Part shown: in pieces, positions 34,861-47,058 of the stretch
Numbering within the stretch: the stretch's first letter is position 1
Layout of the letters: every line of letters begins with the position of its first letter
Origin: Siphonodentalium dalli
Lineage: Eukaryota > Mollusca > Scaphopoda > Gadilida > Siphonodentaliidae
Reading direction: 5' to 3'
Assembly (NCBI GenBank): GCA_032622095.1
Contig: CP136064.1
Coordinates: 8,427,512 to 8,491,511, forward strand
DNA length: 64,000 nt
Position numbers and translations under genes: made by a program
The notes under the pieces: model-generated
What the model was told of the DNA's origin: nothing
Seen by the model: the letters and a program-made list of their open reading frames with translations, nothing else
The model's database searches: none

Positions 34861-36165
34861 CGAGAGGCCGATCACGATCGGCAGATGTTTAACCCATCCC
34901 TTGGCGATAGTAAATTGTTAAGATCAGAATCATAATCTTTTAATGTTGAATTATAGAGTATACTGTTATGATCTAAAGTAGTATATGACAAATGTACATA
35001 ATAACCAGTAATAACACAAATTATTGGAATGTATGAGTCAATATAGAAGGGTTAATATAACATCTAAACTCTAGAGCCTGTCACCACTATCATAGTGTGA
35101 GCAGTTCTATTCATGTTGTTGCAAATTGCCATGTGAGATATCAAAATAATATAATTATTTATTTAATGGAAAAAGGTTAAAAGACATGGAATGGGTAAAA
35201 GGGGTTAAATCACCTATCTCTGCCCTGTTTGATCCAATGTAGTCCCATCATCCAATTCACCTGGCTAAGTTGTGGTTAAAAAGATAGCTAAATCAATTTA
35301 TCCAATAATTCACTGTGTCTCTTATACAGACCTAACATATGAGGGCTATAAATAACTCTCAAAGCAATAAACTATATTGTCTTTTATCTTGCTCACAGAG
35401 AAGCAGGTATTCATTAATTGTAAGTTACTTGGGTTATAATCTGGATAATTCTTAGTTTAAAAAGGGCCATATCTCTGGTATAACAAATTGGATCTAACCC
35501 ATATTCAAACTCGTTCTGTATTTTGAGTTGAGAAACTCACATACCAAATTTGGTTCCTATCAGATGAAAAATGGTTGATTTATCGAAGTACATGTATGTG
35601 TGAATCATATGTCAAAGGACCATAACACCATTAAAAAAAATCCGATCAAACCCATATTCGAAATCAATCTGTATGTTGGTCTGAGAAACTCATACACCAA
35701 ATTTGGTTCCAATCAGATAAAAAATGTTTGAGTTATGGCAGAATTCATGAATTCTAAGTCGAAAAAGGGCCATAACTCCGTAAAAAAAACTCTGATCAAA
35801 CCCATATTCGAACTCGATCTGTATTTTGGGTCGAGAAACTCACATACCAAATTTGGTTCCGATCAGATAAAAAATGTTTGAGTTATGGCAGAATTCATTA
35901 ATTCTAAGTCGAAAAAGGGCCATAACTCCGTAATAAAAAGTCGGATCAAACCCATATTCGAACTCGATCTGTATTTTGGGCTGAAAACCCCATATACAAA
36001 ATTTGGTTTTGATCAGGTAAAAAATGTTTGAGTTATCGCATTACACGTAAAGTGTCTACGGACGGACAGACGGACGGCACGACGGACGGACGGACGGACT
36101 CACGCACGACGAGTGGTCAATCCGGACAACGACACTATGTTTACCATACATGGTATGGGTAAACA
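34861..36165. mobile_element. 1.3 kb insert with about 150-bp internal repeats
   Basis: It splits the right fold-back arm precisely, between CATGTCAGAA and AAAATAGCATATTTTC. Inside are about four degenerate units of about 150 bp with GGGCCATAACTCCGTAA, CCCATATTCGAACTCGATCT and CAAATTTGGTTCCGATCAG. A CGGACGGACGG-rich run at 36058-36105 follows. No inverted termini are evident. Confidence 0.7.
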
Positions 36166-36852
36166 TAAAAATAGCATATTTTCACATTTCGGCGGCCATC
36201 TTGGCCGCCATATTGGATTCTGGTGTCGGATTTTTGGCTAATTTGTAAGGGTTGTATATTAGCATAACGAATCGAGCGGAAAACAAGACGGCATGTGACA
36301 TCATCTTTACTATAACGGCAATCAAAGAGACCTGGTGCATTTAAAAAAAATGGCCGCCATGATGGACGCCATCTTGTCTGGAGTCTCTGCGGCCACTTTT
36401 TTTCTTGTTAACAAGTGAACAAAATTAGAGGAGACCGTAAGGAAGAAAATTATTGGGGTGAAGTTAAGTCCTGGGGGGGGGTGCAGAGGTCGACCAATAT
36501 CTCCTGGACTAAGGTGCACAGGTTTGCATAGTGGTAAATACTGTATCTGTACCAAGTTTCTAAAACCACAAAGTGTAGGAATACAAGATCGGACAAAATT
36601 AAGCATGTTTCAAAAACATTTCTGTCAAAAAAAGGGGATAAATCCATGACCTCATAATCACAAGTGCACAGTTCCCATAGAACACAATAGCTGTGCCAAG
36701 TCTTAAAAAATTTGAATGAAACATGTAGGAAAACAAGCTCAGACAAAGTTGCATCCACAGATGGATGGATGGAAAGACAGACATTCCGATTCATATATAC
36801 CCCCTATAACTTCATTACGAGTAAATTAAAATTAATGTGATTACATTGATTT

Positions 36853-37065
36853 ATGCAAACATTGCCACTGTTCATATTCATGACAGATGTCACGTATGTT
36901 CCTTCTCCTCACATTCAAGAACTGAGAAACGCCTTCTGGTACAAATTTCTAAACAAACACGGAGTGCAAGTACATGTATATACATTGCCAGACCAGAAGG
37001 ATATCTCTCACGTATGCAGCTGGTGGAACCAGTCATCCAATTATGATGCAATTATGTGCAGATGA
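36853..37065 (+). other. Unrecognised coding-like open frame
   Basis: 70 codons with protein-like composition (for example IQELRNAFWYKFLNKHGVQV and SWWNQSSNYDAIMC). An AG before ATGTCACG could be a splice acceptor. Faint resemblance to SEFIR/TIR-type segments is only an impression. It is antisense to MAO in intron 4, so if genuine it is an inserted gene fragment. Confidence 0.25.
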
Positions 37066-37924
37066 AATTCTCTTCATGGACTGCCTCATTCATATGTATT
37101 TTGTGCTTAATCGACACATCCATGTATGATTAATAACACATAACATTCATGTGTACACTGTATTGTATGTATATCATTTGCCATGCACATGACTGTGCAA
37201 TTCACTCATGTATATAATATCTTCATGTGCTGAAGGAATAAACACTACATGTATCTCTCTAGGCTCTCTCTTAAAAAAACAATTCATGTAGCATTTATTT
37301 CCAATGAGTAAGTGTGGCATGTTTTTAGAAAATAAGGAGGGGGGTCAGGAAAAAAACTCCATTAGCATTAGATATATTCATACCATTTAAATCACCAGAA
37401 GAATAAAATGAGCTGACATTGGTATCGCAGTGTTAATTTAATGTCAAAAATAACAATGAGAACTGATGGAAAATCTTTTATTTTTTCAGTTCAATTTTTT
37501 CCTCATAAGAAGCGGGACCCACCCCATGATATTGTGTTATAAAAGAACAATTATTGGGTAAATATTGAATTAGGAGCTCCATTCTCTTGATTTAAAATGT
37601 TCTATATTGGCCCAGTTTATAAGCCTGAATATTTAATATCATTTTAGTATTCATAATTTATCTTTAAACATGGATTGGAAAAAAACTACGAGGCATTGGA
37701 AAAATCTGCTATCGGTGCTCAGACATCACCCACCCAATGGACCTTGTATCCTGGAGTTTTTTCCACACCCCCACCCCCCCTGGCTAAGCCATAATAATAA
37801 AATATAGCCTGATTTACTAACATTTGGGTTGAAAAAATGTATTGCAGGAGGAGGGAAAAAATAAAAATAAAATTATGCATCATCACCACAATTGGCAAAT
37901 AGCCCATGAATTTCACAAGATTTT

Positions 37925-38719
37925 TTAAAGGTACTCAATCCGATCAGACGCTCCTAGATTACTATTTCTTTGGCTTCGGGGGTAAAAAATATTTTATTCG
38001 AGTCGAGGAACCCACCCATCAAAGCTCAGAGTGATTAGATATCGAAGTTTGAAGTTAATATTGTTAATAGTAACCACTTGATTTTCGAGTTATCCATCTT
38101 ACAACCGCAATTTGTCTGTTGAGCACATGGTTCTGGACAAGTTCTGGTCCACAAACAATAGAAACAGCAAACTTCAAACATCGATATCTAATCACTTTGA
38201 GCTTTGATGGGTGGGTCACTTTGAGCTTTGATGGACGGGAAGTCAGTGGCCGAGTGGATAGCGTACTGGTCTCTCGTGCTAAAGGTCCGGCGATCGATTC
38301 CCGGTCGGGTATTCTGACAAAAATCCAAACTTGGTCAGATTACCACGTTGTACGACTGAAAAGTCTCATTCGTGATCACACAATATATATCCGAATACAA
38401 AACTGACTTCCCTTCACGGCGACATCCTGTCCAGGTATGTTGTCGTGAGTGCGGTACGCTGTCGGATCGGGAGCCGACATAAATGGCTGACACGTGTACA
38501 TGGGTGACTATGTGCATGTTAAAGAACCCGGCTGTAGGTTAGAGTAGCCCACCAAAGCACCGACCACAGTCGAGACCTGGACCCTGTCTGTAAAACCCGA
38601 AAGGGGAGTTGACAGGTAATTCTAGATAGAGGGTTCCTCGACTCGAATCAAATATTGTTTACCCCAGAAGCCAAAGAAATAGTAATTTAGGAGCATCTGA
38701 TCGGATTGAGTACCTTTAA
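37925..38719. mobile_element. TTAA-flanked AGGTACTCAA element, copy 3, with SINE insert
   Basis: Bounded by TTAAAGGTACTCAATCCGAT and GATTGAGTACCTTTAA. The interior is split by a tRNA-derived SINE, with CTTTGAGCTTTGATGG duplicated at its left side. Confidence 0.85.
38236..38632 (+). mobile_element. tRNA-derived SINE
   Basis: The head has an RNA polymerase III A box TGGCCGAGTGG (38247-38257) and B box GATCGATTC (38292-38300) in a tRNA-like context (Leu/Ser type). The body contains GTGCATGTTAAAGAACCC, a motif common in animal SINE core regions. It is about 400 bp long and inserted in a TTAA element. Confidence 0.85.
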
Positions 38720-38854
38720 TATAATAATAGTTTACTCAAAATTATAACAATAAATTGAAGAATTTCATCCCATAAACTGTATAAATAATGAAAATAATAA
38801 AGAGACTCAACCATCAAATATTTACTTCACTACTGTGATCACATGCTTCATATT

Positions 38855-39337
38855 TTAAAGGTACGGTTGGCCTTGGCGGTGGGTATCCTGTGAAAATATT
38901 TCCACCCGTCAAAAACCGCTACAAACAGAAAGAACTTTGTCCGTATACAAATAAGAAATATCGCATAAACAGTATGTTATTGTCATATTTTTGACCATTG
39001 TTATGTAAACAAAAGCATAAAAAGTTACTTTTCTGGTGTTTGTTTATATTATGATGGTAAACATAAAGAGCGTTCTTTGTGGGTGAATTCCTGATATGGA
39101 ATGAATAAAGAGCGTTTATATCATTTGTGTGTGATTGGCCAGCAGCATTGTGTTGTCTTCTGTAACACAATCAGGCTCTTGCTTAGGTAAAATATAGTAA
39201 ATCTTTATGATAACATGCTGTTTACGCGATGGTCATGGTATATATGAACGAAACTGTATGCGTTTAATGTTTTTCTGTTTACGGTGATTGGAACAAATAT
39301 GAATATTTTCGACAACTAAGGCCTCACGTGCCTTTAA
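38855..39337. mobile_element. TTAA-flanked TIR element (AGGCACGGGCGGC family), copy 2
   Basis: Bounded by TTAAAGGTACGGTTGGCC and the inverse CTCACGTGCCTTTAA. The interior matches 39805-40338. Non-coding. Confidence 0.75.
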
Positions 39338-39431
39338 TCATCGTGACCATAAACGATTCATATAAAAAAGTGTTATTTTTGTTTTACCATAATGAGGAAA
39401 AAGTTGTAGGAGGGGTTTGTAAACCAGACTA

Positions 39432-39808
39432 TTAACCCTTTACCCAACAGAACGGCCCTGTGCCAATGCATTCTCTTATATATGCGAGTCGACCATAGGT
39501 CGCCTCGCATATATAACAGAATGCATTGGCTTAACACATTAAAAATTATAAAATGGTAAAATGTGTTAAAAAAAGATTTTTTTTAGGCCAATGCATTCTC
39601 TTATATATGCGAGGCGACCTATGGTCGACTCGCATATATAAGAGAATGCATTGGCACAGGGCATAACTGTAACTATCACAATGTGGTCAAGGAGCCGGTT
39701 CCAATGATATCCATATGTGTATGGTTCTATTGAGACAGACCGAAGATATTTTAGGCTGTTGAAGCTTTATTTGGCCGGTTGTGGCCGGTTTGTTGGGTAA
39801 AGGGTTAA
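39432..39808 (-). mobile_element. piggyBac-like MITE, CCCTTTACCCAACA family, copy 8
   Basis: TTAA-bounded, inverted orientation, with a shortened central spacer. Its right TTAA is shared with the next element. Confidence 0.92.
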
Positions 39809-40338
39809 AGATACGGGTTGCGTTGGTGGTGGGCATGCTGTTAAAATATTCAGCTCCATCAAAAACCGCCATAAACAGAAAGAATGGTAAAATATAGACA
39901 GACCTTGTTCTTATACCAATAAGAAATATGGCATAAACAGTATGTTATTGTCAAATGTTTTTCCTTTGTTATGTAAACAAAAGCAAAAAACGTTACAGAA
40001 CCTGGCTTTTGGTTAGATCCGGATATGGTAAACATAAAGAGCGTTATTTGTTACTGTTTTCCTGTTATGGAAATAATAAAGATAAAGAGCGTTTATATCA
40101 TTTGTGTGTGATTAACCAATAGAATTGCAATGTGTTATGTAAAAAGAAGCAAAACTTCTGTAACACGAGCAGGCTCTTGTTTATGTACACCATTGTACGT
40201 CTTGACGACAATATACTATTTACGCGCTGATTATGTTTGGCATATGAACAAAACTATATATATTTTAATATTCCTTCTGTTGATGGCGATTTGAACAAAT
40301 ATAAATATTTCTGCAATGAACGCCGCCGGTGCCTTTAA
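39805..40338. mobile_element. TTAA-flanked TIR element (AGGCACGGGCGGC family), copy 3
   Basis: Bounded by TTAAAGATACGGGTTGCG and CGCCGCCGGTGCCTTTAA. It abuts copy 8 of the CCCTTTACCC family at a single TTAA. Confidence 0.78.
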
Positions 40339-40350
40339 ATTGCTGTTGTC

Positions 40351-41331
40351 TTAGGGTTGGGCGGTATTGACGTTTTAAAAAATCGCGATTTTTCCAAAAT
40401 AACATCGCGATTTACGGTTTTATTGAATATTATTTTACTATTGAAAAATACCACGTAAAATCAAATTTTAAACAAGAGATATAACACTTCGGGTTTTCGT
40501 TATAAGGGATGTAAAATTGTACACACTATCACCAGGCAGTAAATGATAAACTATGTGCCCATTCTATAAAGTTCCTGCCTTCTGGAATACGCAACAACAT
40601 TGAGAGAATTACAGGCTCAAGTTATCCTGATTACTCCATTGTTTACATATCGGCACGCGACGCACATTCCCGTTACGTCATAGCTAAGCACGTGCTCATA
40701 GGTTGATAGAGGACCTAGTAGAATTGGGCTAAGATGGTAGATTCTGGGTTGTCTGCAGTTTATCATACACTATGAATTATGGAACATTTTTAATTAACTT
40801 TTGAACACGGGAAAGATAATCATAATTAATCATTGAACAATATTGCAGTTACGTGTGTTTATTTTGTCCAAATTCTTGGCAAGAAACACTAACGTGTCAA
40901 CTCTAGGATTGAGAGTTGAGACATGTTCCTTTCCTGCGTCAAGTTTTAAGATATAATTGAACGACAAATACCGCTGAGTCATGAGTTAGAAAGTTTGGAC
41001 GAAGTATCGCGCGTGACTTTACACCGCTACCAGGTTGGATTCGGAAGAAGATACTCCATCGCTCTACTTTAGCCCAAAATACAACCGTTGCGTCATTGGT
41101 TACAATAAAAGACAATGGAGACTTAAATTGGGAGCGACCGATAAAGGCTGCTTTCAATCAGCAGTCCTCTAAAGTATTCAACTCAGTATTGGATTGTAAT
41201 TTTGAAACCGTCTTTTGAGGTGATAAAATTGCTGTTGCGATATATTGAATTTTTATTTTACACACGGTTTCAATGCGGTTTTTCTTTTCCAAACCGACTA
41301 TAGTCAATATATTGAAATATCGCCCAGCCCT
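40351..41331. mobile_element. hAT-like non-autonomous element
   Basis: The left end TAGGGTTGGGCGGTATTGAC and right end ATATCGCCCAGCCCTA are inverted, and they resemble the TAGGGCTGGGCGATAT ends of some hAT families. It is about 1 kb. No clear 8-bp duplication was found and no transposase was recognised. Confidence 0.55.
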
Positions 41332-41419
41332 ACATGTATGTTGTCTTATGTCTTATTTGTGGCAAAAAAGACACACTACACTATTCTTACTGCGAATGAC
41401 TCCACGGATCCAAAAGAGA

Positions 41420-41570
41420 CACCCAGTATAGACCCTCCTAACACCTCAAGACTCTCCTCACACCTCAAGACGCTCCTACCGGTACCACATCAAGACCCTC
41501 CTAACACATCAAGACCCTCCTCACACATCAAGACCCTCCTCACGCATCAAGACCCTCCTAACACCTCAAG
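41420..41570. repeat. Short tandem repeat, CATCAAGACCCTCCT type
   Basis: Degenerate 17-19 bp units with ACACCTCAAGACCCTCCTAA. The apparent 140-codon open frame across it is a repeat artefact. Confidence 0.75.
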
Positions 41571-41689
41571 CTCTCTATTCGTGTCTCCTGTTCTGTGGAT
41601 CAATATCTCGATGTCTCTTGTGCATTTATCACTGAGAAATCAATTGAGACCCACTCAACACAGCTGATTTTATGTAAATGACTCATAAT

Positions 41690-42600
41690 TGCAGCGTCAT
41701 CTTGCTACAATGGCATCCCCAGTGGCTCAGAGTGTAAGGTGGATAGCACATTAGGCCAACCAGGTTTCACATGCAGAATGAGGTCGCCAGAGGGTGAATT
41801 TAGTGACGCTATCTCGCATAGCAGGCTAGCATCACCAAATTCACCCTCGGGGGACCTCATTCTTCTTAGGCCTCATCTTCTCTGGAAGTTTCTTTATTTT
41901 TAAGTTTTCTACAGAAAGTTCTTCACATAGAATTTATTTCTTTTTTAATTTAGTTTCTGTATATCACCAAATATGCAGACGACACATTGCATAATCGAGG
42001 TTCCCAATGGGTGTACATCACAATATTCACCATTTGGGAATATCAATCTCAGCCTATGTCTCCCATAGCAGATAAGATCTAAGCAGAATGAGGTACCCAA
42101 ACGGTGATGCTAGCCGTAATTGCAGCCTCATCTTGCTACAATGGCATCCCAAGTGGCTCAGAGTGTGAGGTGCATACCACATTAGGCCAACCAGGGTTCA
42201 CATGCAGAATGAGGTCCCCAGAGGGTGAATATAGTGACGCTATCCCGCATAGCAGGCTAGCATCACTAAATTCACCCTCTGGGGACCTCATTCTGCATGA
42301 CCTCATCTGCAATGGGAGACATAGACTCAGATTGAAGTTCCCAATGGTGAATTTTGTTATGTAAACCCATTGAAAACCTCGATTATGCAATGTGTTGTCT
42401 GCCAATTTGTGGATATAGAGAAACTAAACTAAAAAAGAAATAGAATCTATGTGAAGAAGTTTCTATAGAAAGTTTCCAGAGAAGATGAAACCTAAGCAGA
42501 ATGAGGCCCCCAGAGGATGAATTTAGTGATGCTAGCCAGCTATGCAGTATAGCATCACTAAATTCACCCTCTGTGGGCCTCATTCTGCAAATGACAGGCA
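41690..42600. mobile_element. Cluster of GCAGAATGAGGT palindromic MITEs
   Basis: Three palindromes (about 41775-41863, 42205-42297, 42499-42590), each with GCAGAATGAGGT and AGGGTGAATTTAGTGA arms. Linking sequence near 41980-42060 recurs in inverse near 42305-42420 (CCCAATGGTGAA-type), giving a larger fold-back. Confidence 0.75.
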
Positions 42601-42904
42601 TGCTAAATTCAGGCTTGTAGCCACACTTTTTCTATCAATTAATATTGATTTTCTGGTATAATATACAAACATAATTGGGATATTTTACAGGTCGCGTTTG
42701 TTCAGAGCATAACTCTCTCTAAAAATAGCAAAAAAAAAATGTCCCATTTAATTATCGTATAATTTAAGAAAATATCGATATAAAATCAATATTAATTGAT
42801 AGAAGCATTTCCGTACAGATGTCTTCGACTCATATTTATTATTTTATTCTCCGGAAACTATATAAAACGTGTTTAGAAAGAGATAATCCATCTTGAACAA
42901 GCAA

Positions 42905-43550
42905 ACTAACAATATCACATCGAGTAATGATGGAGTACAATCCACATCGAGTAATGATGGAGTACAATCCACATTGAGTAATGGTGGAGTACAATCCACA
43001 TTGAGTAATGATGGAGTACAATCCACATTGAGTAATGATGGAGTACAATCCACATTGAGTAATGATGGAGTACAATCCACATTGAGTAATGATGGAGTAC
43101 AATCCACATTGAGTAATGATGGAGTACAATCCACATTGAGTAATGATGGAGTACAATCCACATTGAGTAATGATGGAGTACAATCCACATTGAGTAATGA
43201 TGGAGTACAATCCACATTGAGTAATGATGGAGTACAATCCACATTGAGTAATGATGGAGTACAATCCACATTGAGTAATGATGGAGTACAATCCACATTG
43301 AGTAATGATGGAGTACAATCCACATTGAGTAATGATGGAGTACAATCCACATTGAGTAATGATGGAGTACAATCCACATTGAGTAATGATGGAGTACAAT
43401 CAACAATATCACATTGAGTAATGATGGAGTACAATCAACAATATCACATTGAGTAATGATGGAGTACAATCAACAATATCACATTGAGTAATGATGGAGT
43501 ACAATCCACAATATCACATTGAGTAATGATGGAGTACAATCAACAATAAT
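42905..43550. repeat. 27-bp minisatellite beside the exon 4 donor
   Basis: About 18 units of GAGTAATGATGGAGTACAAT followed by CCACATT, then about four longer units with an added AACAATATCACATT. Because 27 is divisible by three, long spurious frames appear on both strands. The array ends about 20 nt from the exon 4 splice donor. Confidence 0.95.
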
Positions 43551-43566
43551 TTTGATAGCAACTTAC

Positions 43567-43671
43567 CTCCTCTCCCATTTTATCCATTAATCGGAACAGA
43601 TTATTACAATCTAGATATGCTAAAAAGTTTCCCATTGGAGGGAACGTCCCATTGAATTTACGTAGCCGACC
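43567..43671 (-). CDS. mao: MAO exon 4
   Basis: A 105-nt exon, phase 0 to phase 0, with acceptor TATTGCAG and consensus donor GTAAGT. The 35 codons begin GRLRKFNGTFPPMGNFLAYL and end MGEE, matching human MAO GKTYPFRGAFPP...YNNLWRTIDNMGKE. It encodes the FPP turn and an entrance-cavity segment. The donor faces a 25.7 kb intron. A TTAA MITE starts 62 bp upstream of the acceptor. Confidence 0.96.
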
Positions 43672-43733
43672 CTGCAATATAAACAAGACATACATTTTAG
43701 AGTTATTTCAGTGAATAAAACTATTAACCCTTC

Positions 43734-43970
43734 CATGGCTGGAGCTTCCTGAAATTTTGCGAAAACACTGTGCCAATGCATTCTCTTATATATGCAAGTC
43801 TCCCATAGTGAGCCTCGCATATATAAGAGAATACAATATTTACCTTGACCTTGTAAGCCAGTGCATTCTCTTATATATGCAAGGTGCCCTATTTGGGCAT
43901 ATATAAGAGAATGCAATGGCACAAGATCTTTAATGCTGCACCAGCGCAGCTCCCGTCATGAACGGGTTAA
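43734..43970. mobile_element. TTAA hairpin MITE, GGAGCTTCCTGAAATTT subfamily, full length
   Basis: Bounded by TTAACCCTTCCATGGCTGG and CCCGTCATGAACGGGTTAA, with two CATTCTCTTATATA hairpins. It lies just upstream of exon 4. Confidence 0.85.
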
Positions 43971-44082
43971 TCAGCATTCAAACACAATCTCCGCTGTAAG
44001 AATGCAGTGATCAACTAAGATTATTGAACATTCCATCTGTATTATCTGTACCATTGAACTATGCATAAATGTAAATACTTAC

Positions 44083-44289
44083 TACAGTAATGCCCTAAAT
44101 AATCGACTCCTTAACCACAGCAGAATTATGGGTAATTTTTCAGGATTTAGTTGGAAATATGGCTTGTTGCAATTCTCTCATTGAGAGCTTTCCGATTAAT
44201 GGCAACAAGCCATATTTCCGACTAAATACTGAAAAATTACCAATAATTCTGTTGTGGTTAATGAGTCGTTTATTTAGAGCATTACTGTA
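44083..44289. mobile_element. CAGTAATGC palindromic MITE, full length
   Basis: TA-bounded, from CAGTAATGCCCTAAATAATC to GCATTACTG, with long paired arms. Confidence 0.85.
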
Positions 44290-44689
44290 TTTCATTCAGG
44301 ACAAATTTTTGAGTGATAAACATACAGTAATGATTCCGCTAACAATTGTCACCACATGTACACATGTAATTTGTCTATACCGGGTATCTATGATGGGCTA
44401 ACTTCACCAAATTCACACTCCGGGAACATCACTCTGCTCAGGCCTCAACAGCTATAGAAGAACTAGGATCCGATTGAAGTTCCCTAGTTGGAAGTTAGTG
44501 ATGTTTAGTGTCTATGGACAAATGGCAAACTGATAGATACAGTAAATTATATCACGGAAATTGTGTCTTCAATGCTACCAAATTTACCTTATGCCTTCAT
44601 CCAATACCAAATATATTACCTGGTTTATAAAATAAACCCATTTGGTAAATACGAGCCGAGTGGCATAGTCCATCAGTAACTGTCAAGAG

Positions 44690-45212
44690 CTTGTGTCACC
44701 CAACAAATAACAGTAGTTCTGGAACCACAACACATACCAGTCATTCTGTGGTCACCCAACACATACAATGTAGCAGTCATTATGGGGTCACCCAACACAT
44801 AGCAGTCATTCTGGGGTCAACGAACACATAGCAGTAGTTCTGGAACCACAACACATACCAGTCATTCTGTGGTCACCCAACACATACAATGTAGCAGTCA
44901 TTATGGGGTCACCCAACACATAGCAGTCATTCTGGGGTCAACGAACACATAGCAGTAGTTCTGGAACCACAACACATACCAGTCATTCTGTGGTCACCCA
45001 ACACATACAATGTAGCAGTCATTATGGGGTCACCCAACACATAGCAGTCATTCTGGGGTCAACCAACACATAGCAGTAGTTCTGGGGTCACCCAACGAAT
45101 ATGGTACCAGTAATATTGGAGTGAGTGTGGTCACCCAACACATAACAGAAGTTTTGGAGTGAGTGGGGTCACCCAACACATACCAGTTGTTGTGGGGTCG
45201 CCCAACACATAC
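44690..45212. repeat. GGGGTCACCCAACACATA repeat array, left part
   Basis: Three copies of a higher-order unit of about 120 bp made from CACCCAACACATA modules, then shorter units. It continues right of a 1.2 kb transposon at 46422. Confidence 0.9.
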
Positions 45213-46421
45213 CCCGCTGGACAAAACAAGTGTCCATTGGCACCGCGGTCACCGCAACTGAATGACAAAGAGGGGACAAATATCTGCTTCAGTAATCCCC
45301 CAATTAGCACTGTCTATTGGAGGCATTGTGTTACCAATAAGCTGGTGGCCACAAAGGCTAATTAAGATTATGACTCTAATTAACAATCAGAGTGTTGATT
45401 ATCTCATTGTCCTTTACAATTGGCCTGACTGTGTGTCTGACTTACTGAGATAGTGTTATTCCCTTAATAATTAAATGATGGATACATGTGTGTTACTAAA
45501 ATACTCTATTATTTTCATTTTATAGCCAAAGCATCAAGATGTCTATGAATCAACAGTCACACAGGCATCATCAGCAAGTGATCAACAACCTACTAGGATC
45601 TATCAGTATGCAAATTCATCGGTCAAGAATGCGAAAGCATTGAAGATAGTTAGCAAAGTTCATAAATGTCTTATATCATTCCAATTTTTAGAAGATCAAC
45701 CCCGACTACAAGCTGCCAATGCAACACGCTGGAATTGCCAGCTATAAATCATGATTCGCTCAATTCTACGAACACCTATACTGGACTCAGTACATTGGCT
45801 GCTCTGCACCAAGTGTGCTTCACCATGTATTTCATCTTGCTTGTATTAAATTTATGTTTTGTTATCAAATAAAGTTTATATAAATAAAAAGTGTTCCTAC
45901 ATCAATTATGTGCTGAAATGTAATTGTAATTGTAATTGAATTACATTTCAAAGTAATTGTAATTGTAATTAATTACATTGTGAAATAGATGTAATGGGAA
46001 TTGTAATTGTAATTGAAAAATGTTGAAGTAATTGTAATTGTAATTAATTACATTCACAAGTAATTGCCCCAAGCCTGCCGCGGTGTATTTGCCGTTCAGC
46101 CGCGGTGTCAGAGTTTGTAACTGCAGTTGAGCACCGTGGCCGAACGGCAAGTACACTGCGGCCAAACGGCAAGTTCACTGCACTGAAAGGCAACTACCCT
46201 TGCGATCGAATGGCATGTACACTGTGGTTAGATTTCTGGTTTGTATTCTCTTTTTTCAGTTTGATGAAAGTACACCGTGGCAACTACACCATGCCGAATG
46301 GCAATTACACCGCAGCCCAACTGTAGTTAGCCGGTGGAGCCGCGGTGTAGTTGCATCTCGGCCACGGTGGCAACGCTAACCGCACCGCAGTTAAGTGGAC
46401 ACTTGTTTTGTCCAGCAGGGT
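45213..46421. mobile_element. 1.2 kb TA-target transposon inside a minisatellite
   Basis: About 25-bp inverted termini (CCC then GCTGGACAAAACAAGTGTCC) are flanked by TA. Removing the element and one TA restores ACACATACCAGT, the exact repeat unit. The interior has AATTGTAATTGTAATTG runs, GCCGCGGTG motifs, and a fragment resembling a hAT transposase. Confidence 0.85.
45526..45747 (+). pseudogene. Possible hAT-type transposase fragment
   Basis: A plausible acceptor (TTTTATAG) opens a 73-codon frame containing VSKVHKCLISFQFLEDQPR and ANATRWNCQL before a TAA. The TRWN motif preceded by a Leu-rich helix is typical of hAT transposases. Short and isolated, so regarded as a relic. Confidence 0.4.
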
Positions 46422-46830
46422 ACCAGTAATTTTGGAGTGAGTGGGGTCATCCAACAGATAACAGTAGATCTGGGGTCATCCAACACATAGCAGTAGATCT
46501 GGGGGTCACCCAACACATAGCAGTAGATCTGGAGTCACTCAACACATAGCAGTAGATCTGGGGTCACCCAACACATAGCAGTAGATCTGGGGTCACCTAA
46601 CACATAGCAGTAGATCTGGGGTCACCCAACACATAGCAGTAGATCTGGGGTCACCCAACACATAGCAGTAGATCTGGGGTCACCCAACACATAGCAGTAG
46701 ATCTGGGGTCACCCAACACATAGCAGTAGATCTGGGGTCACCCAACACATAGCAGTAGATCTGGGGTCACTCAACACATAGCAGTAGATCTGGGGTCACC
46801 CAACACATAGCAGTAGATCTGGGGTCACAC
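46422..46830. repeat. 29-bp minisatellite
   Basis: About 13 units of GGGGTCACCCAACACATAGC followed by AGTAGATCT. It is the right continuation of the interrupted array. Confidence 0.95.
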
Positions 46831-47058
46831 ATACCAGTGACACGTAGTGGAGCAACCACACAAATACATCAAACTATCACAACAATTTCCATCTATATAC
46901 GTAGTTTCCAACCGTTGCTGTGTCAGTCATGGGATTTAAAAATGTTGAATACTTTCACCAAAGTTGGAGGGGCGGATTCCGCGGAACACTACAGTACAAC
47001 CACCCTGCCACCACGTATCTCGTTAAAACAACTCATACGCATCCATGCCAAACTAAAG

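Larger units (their letters stand above)
30149..36509. mobile_element. 6.4 kb fold-back element with arms of at least 1.4 kb
   Basis: The left arm runs inward from GTCCAGGAGATATTGGTCGA at 30149 to about 31590. The right arm mirrors it from 36509 (ATATCTCCTGGAC) to about 33780, interrupted by an insert at 34861-36165. Weaker mirror homology continues to the centre near 32650 (CACAAACTAGCACCA near 32190 in inverse and 33100). The arms carry many ATGGCGGC motifs. Exon-like open frames in the centre (below) could be relics of a transposon gene, but no transposase motif was recognised. Confidence 0.8.

Noticed and set aside
38236-38310. Functional tRNA gene
   Set aside because: A and B boxes are present, but the sequence continues into a SINE body inside another transposon and a mature cloverleaf is not convincing.
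41245-41667. 140-codon ORF
   Set aside because: It runs through the end of a hAT-like element and a short tandem repeat; no coding evidence.
42839-43469. Long ORFs up to 196 codons on both strands
   Set aside because: They arise because the 27-bp minisatellite unit is divisible by three and lacks stops in several frames.
46422-46830. 29-bp repeats as a CRISPR array
   Set aside because: No spacers between units; a simple minisatellite in animal DNA.
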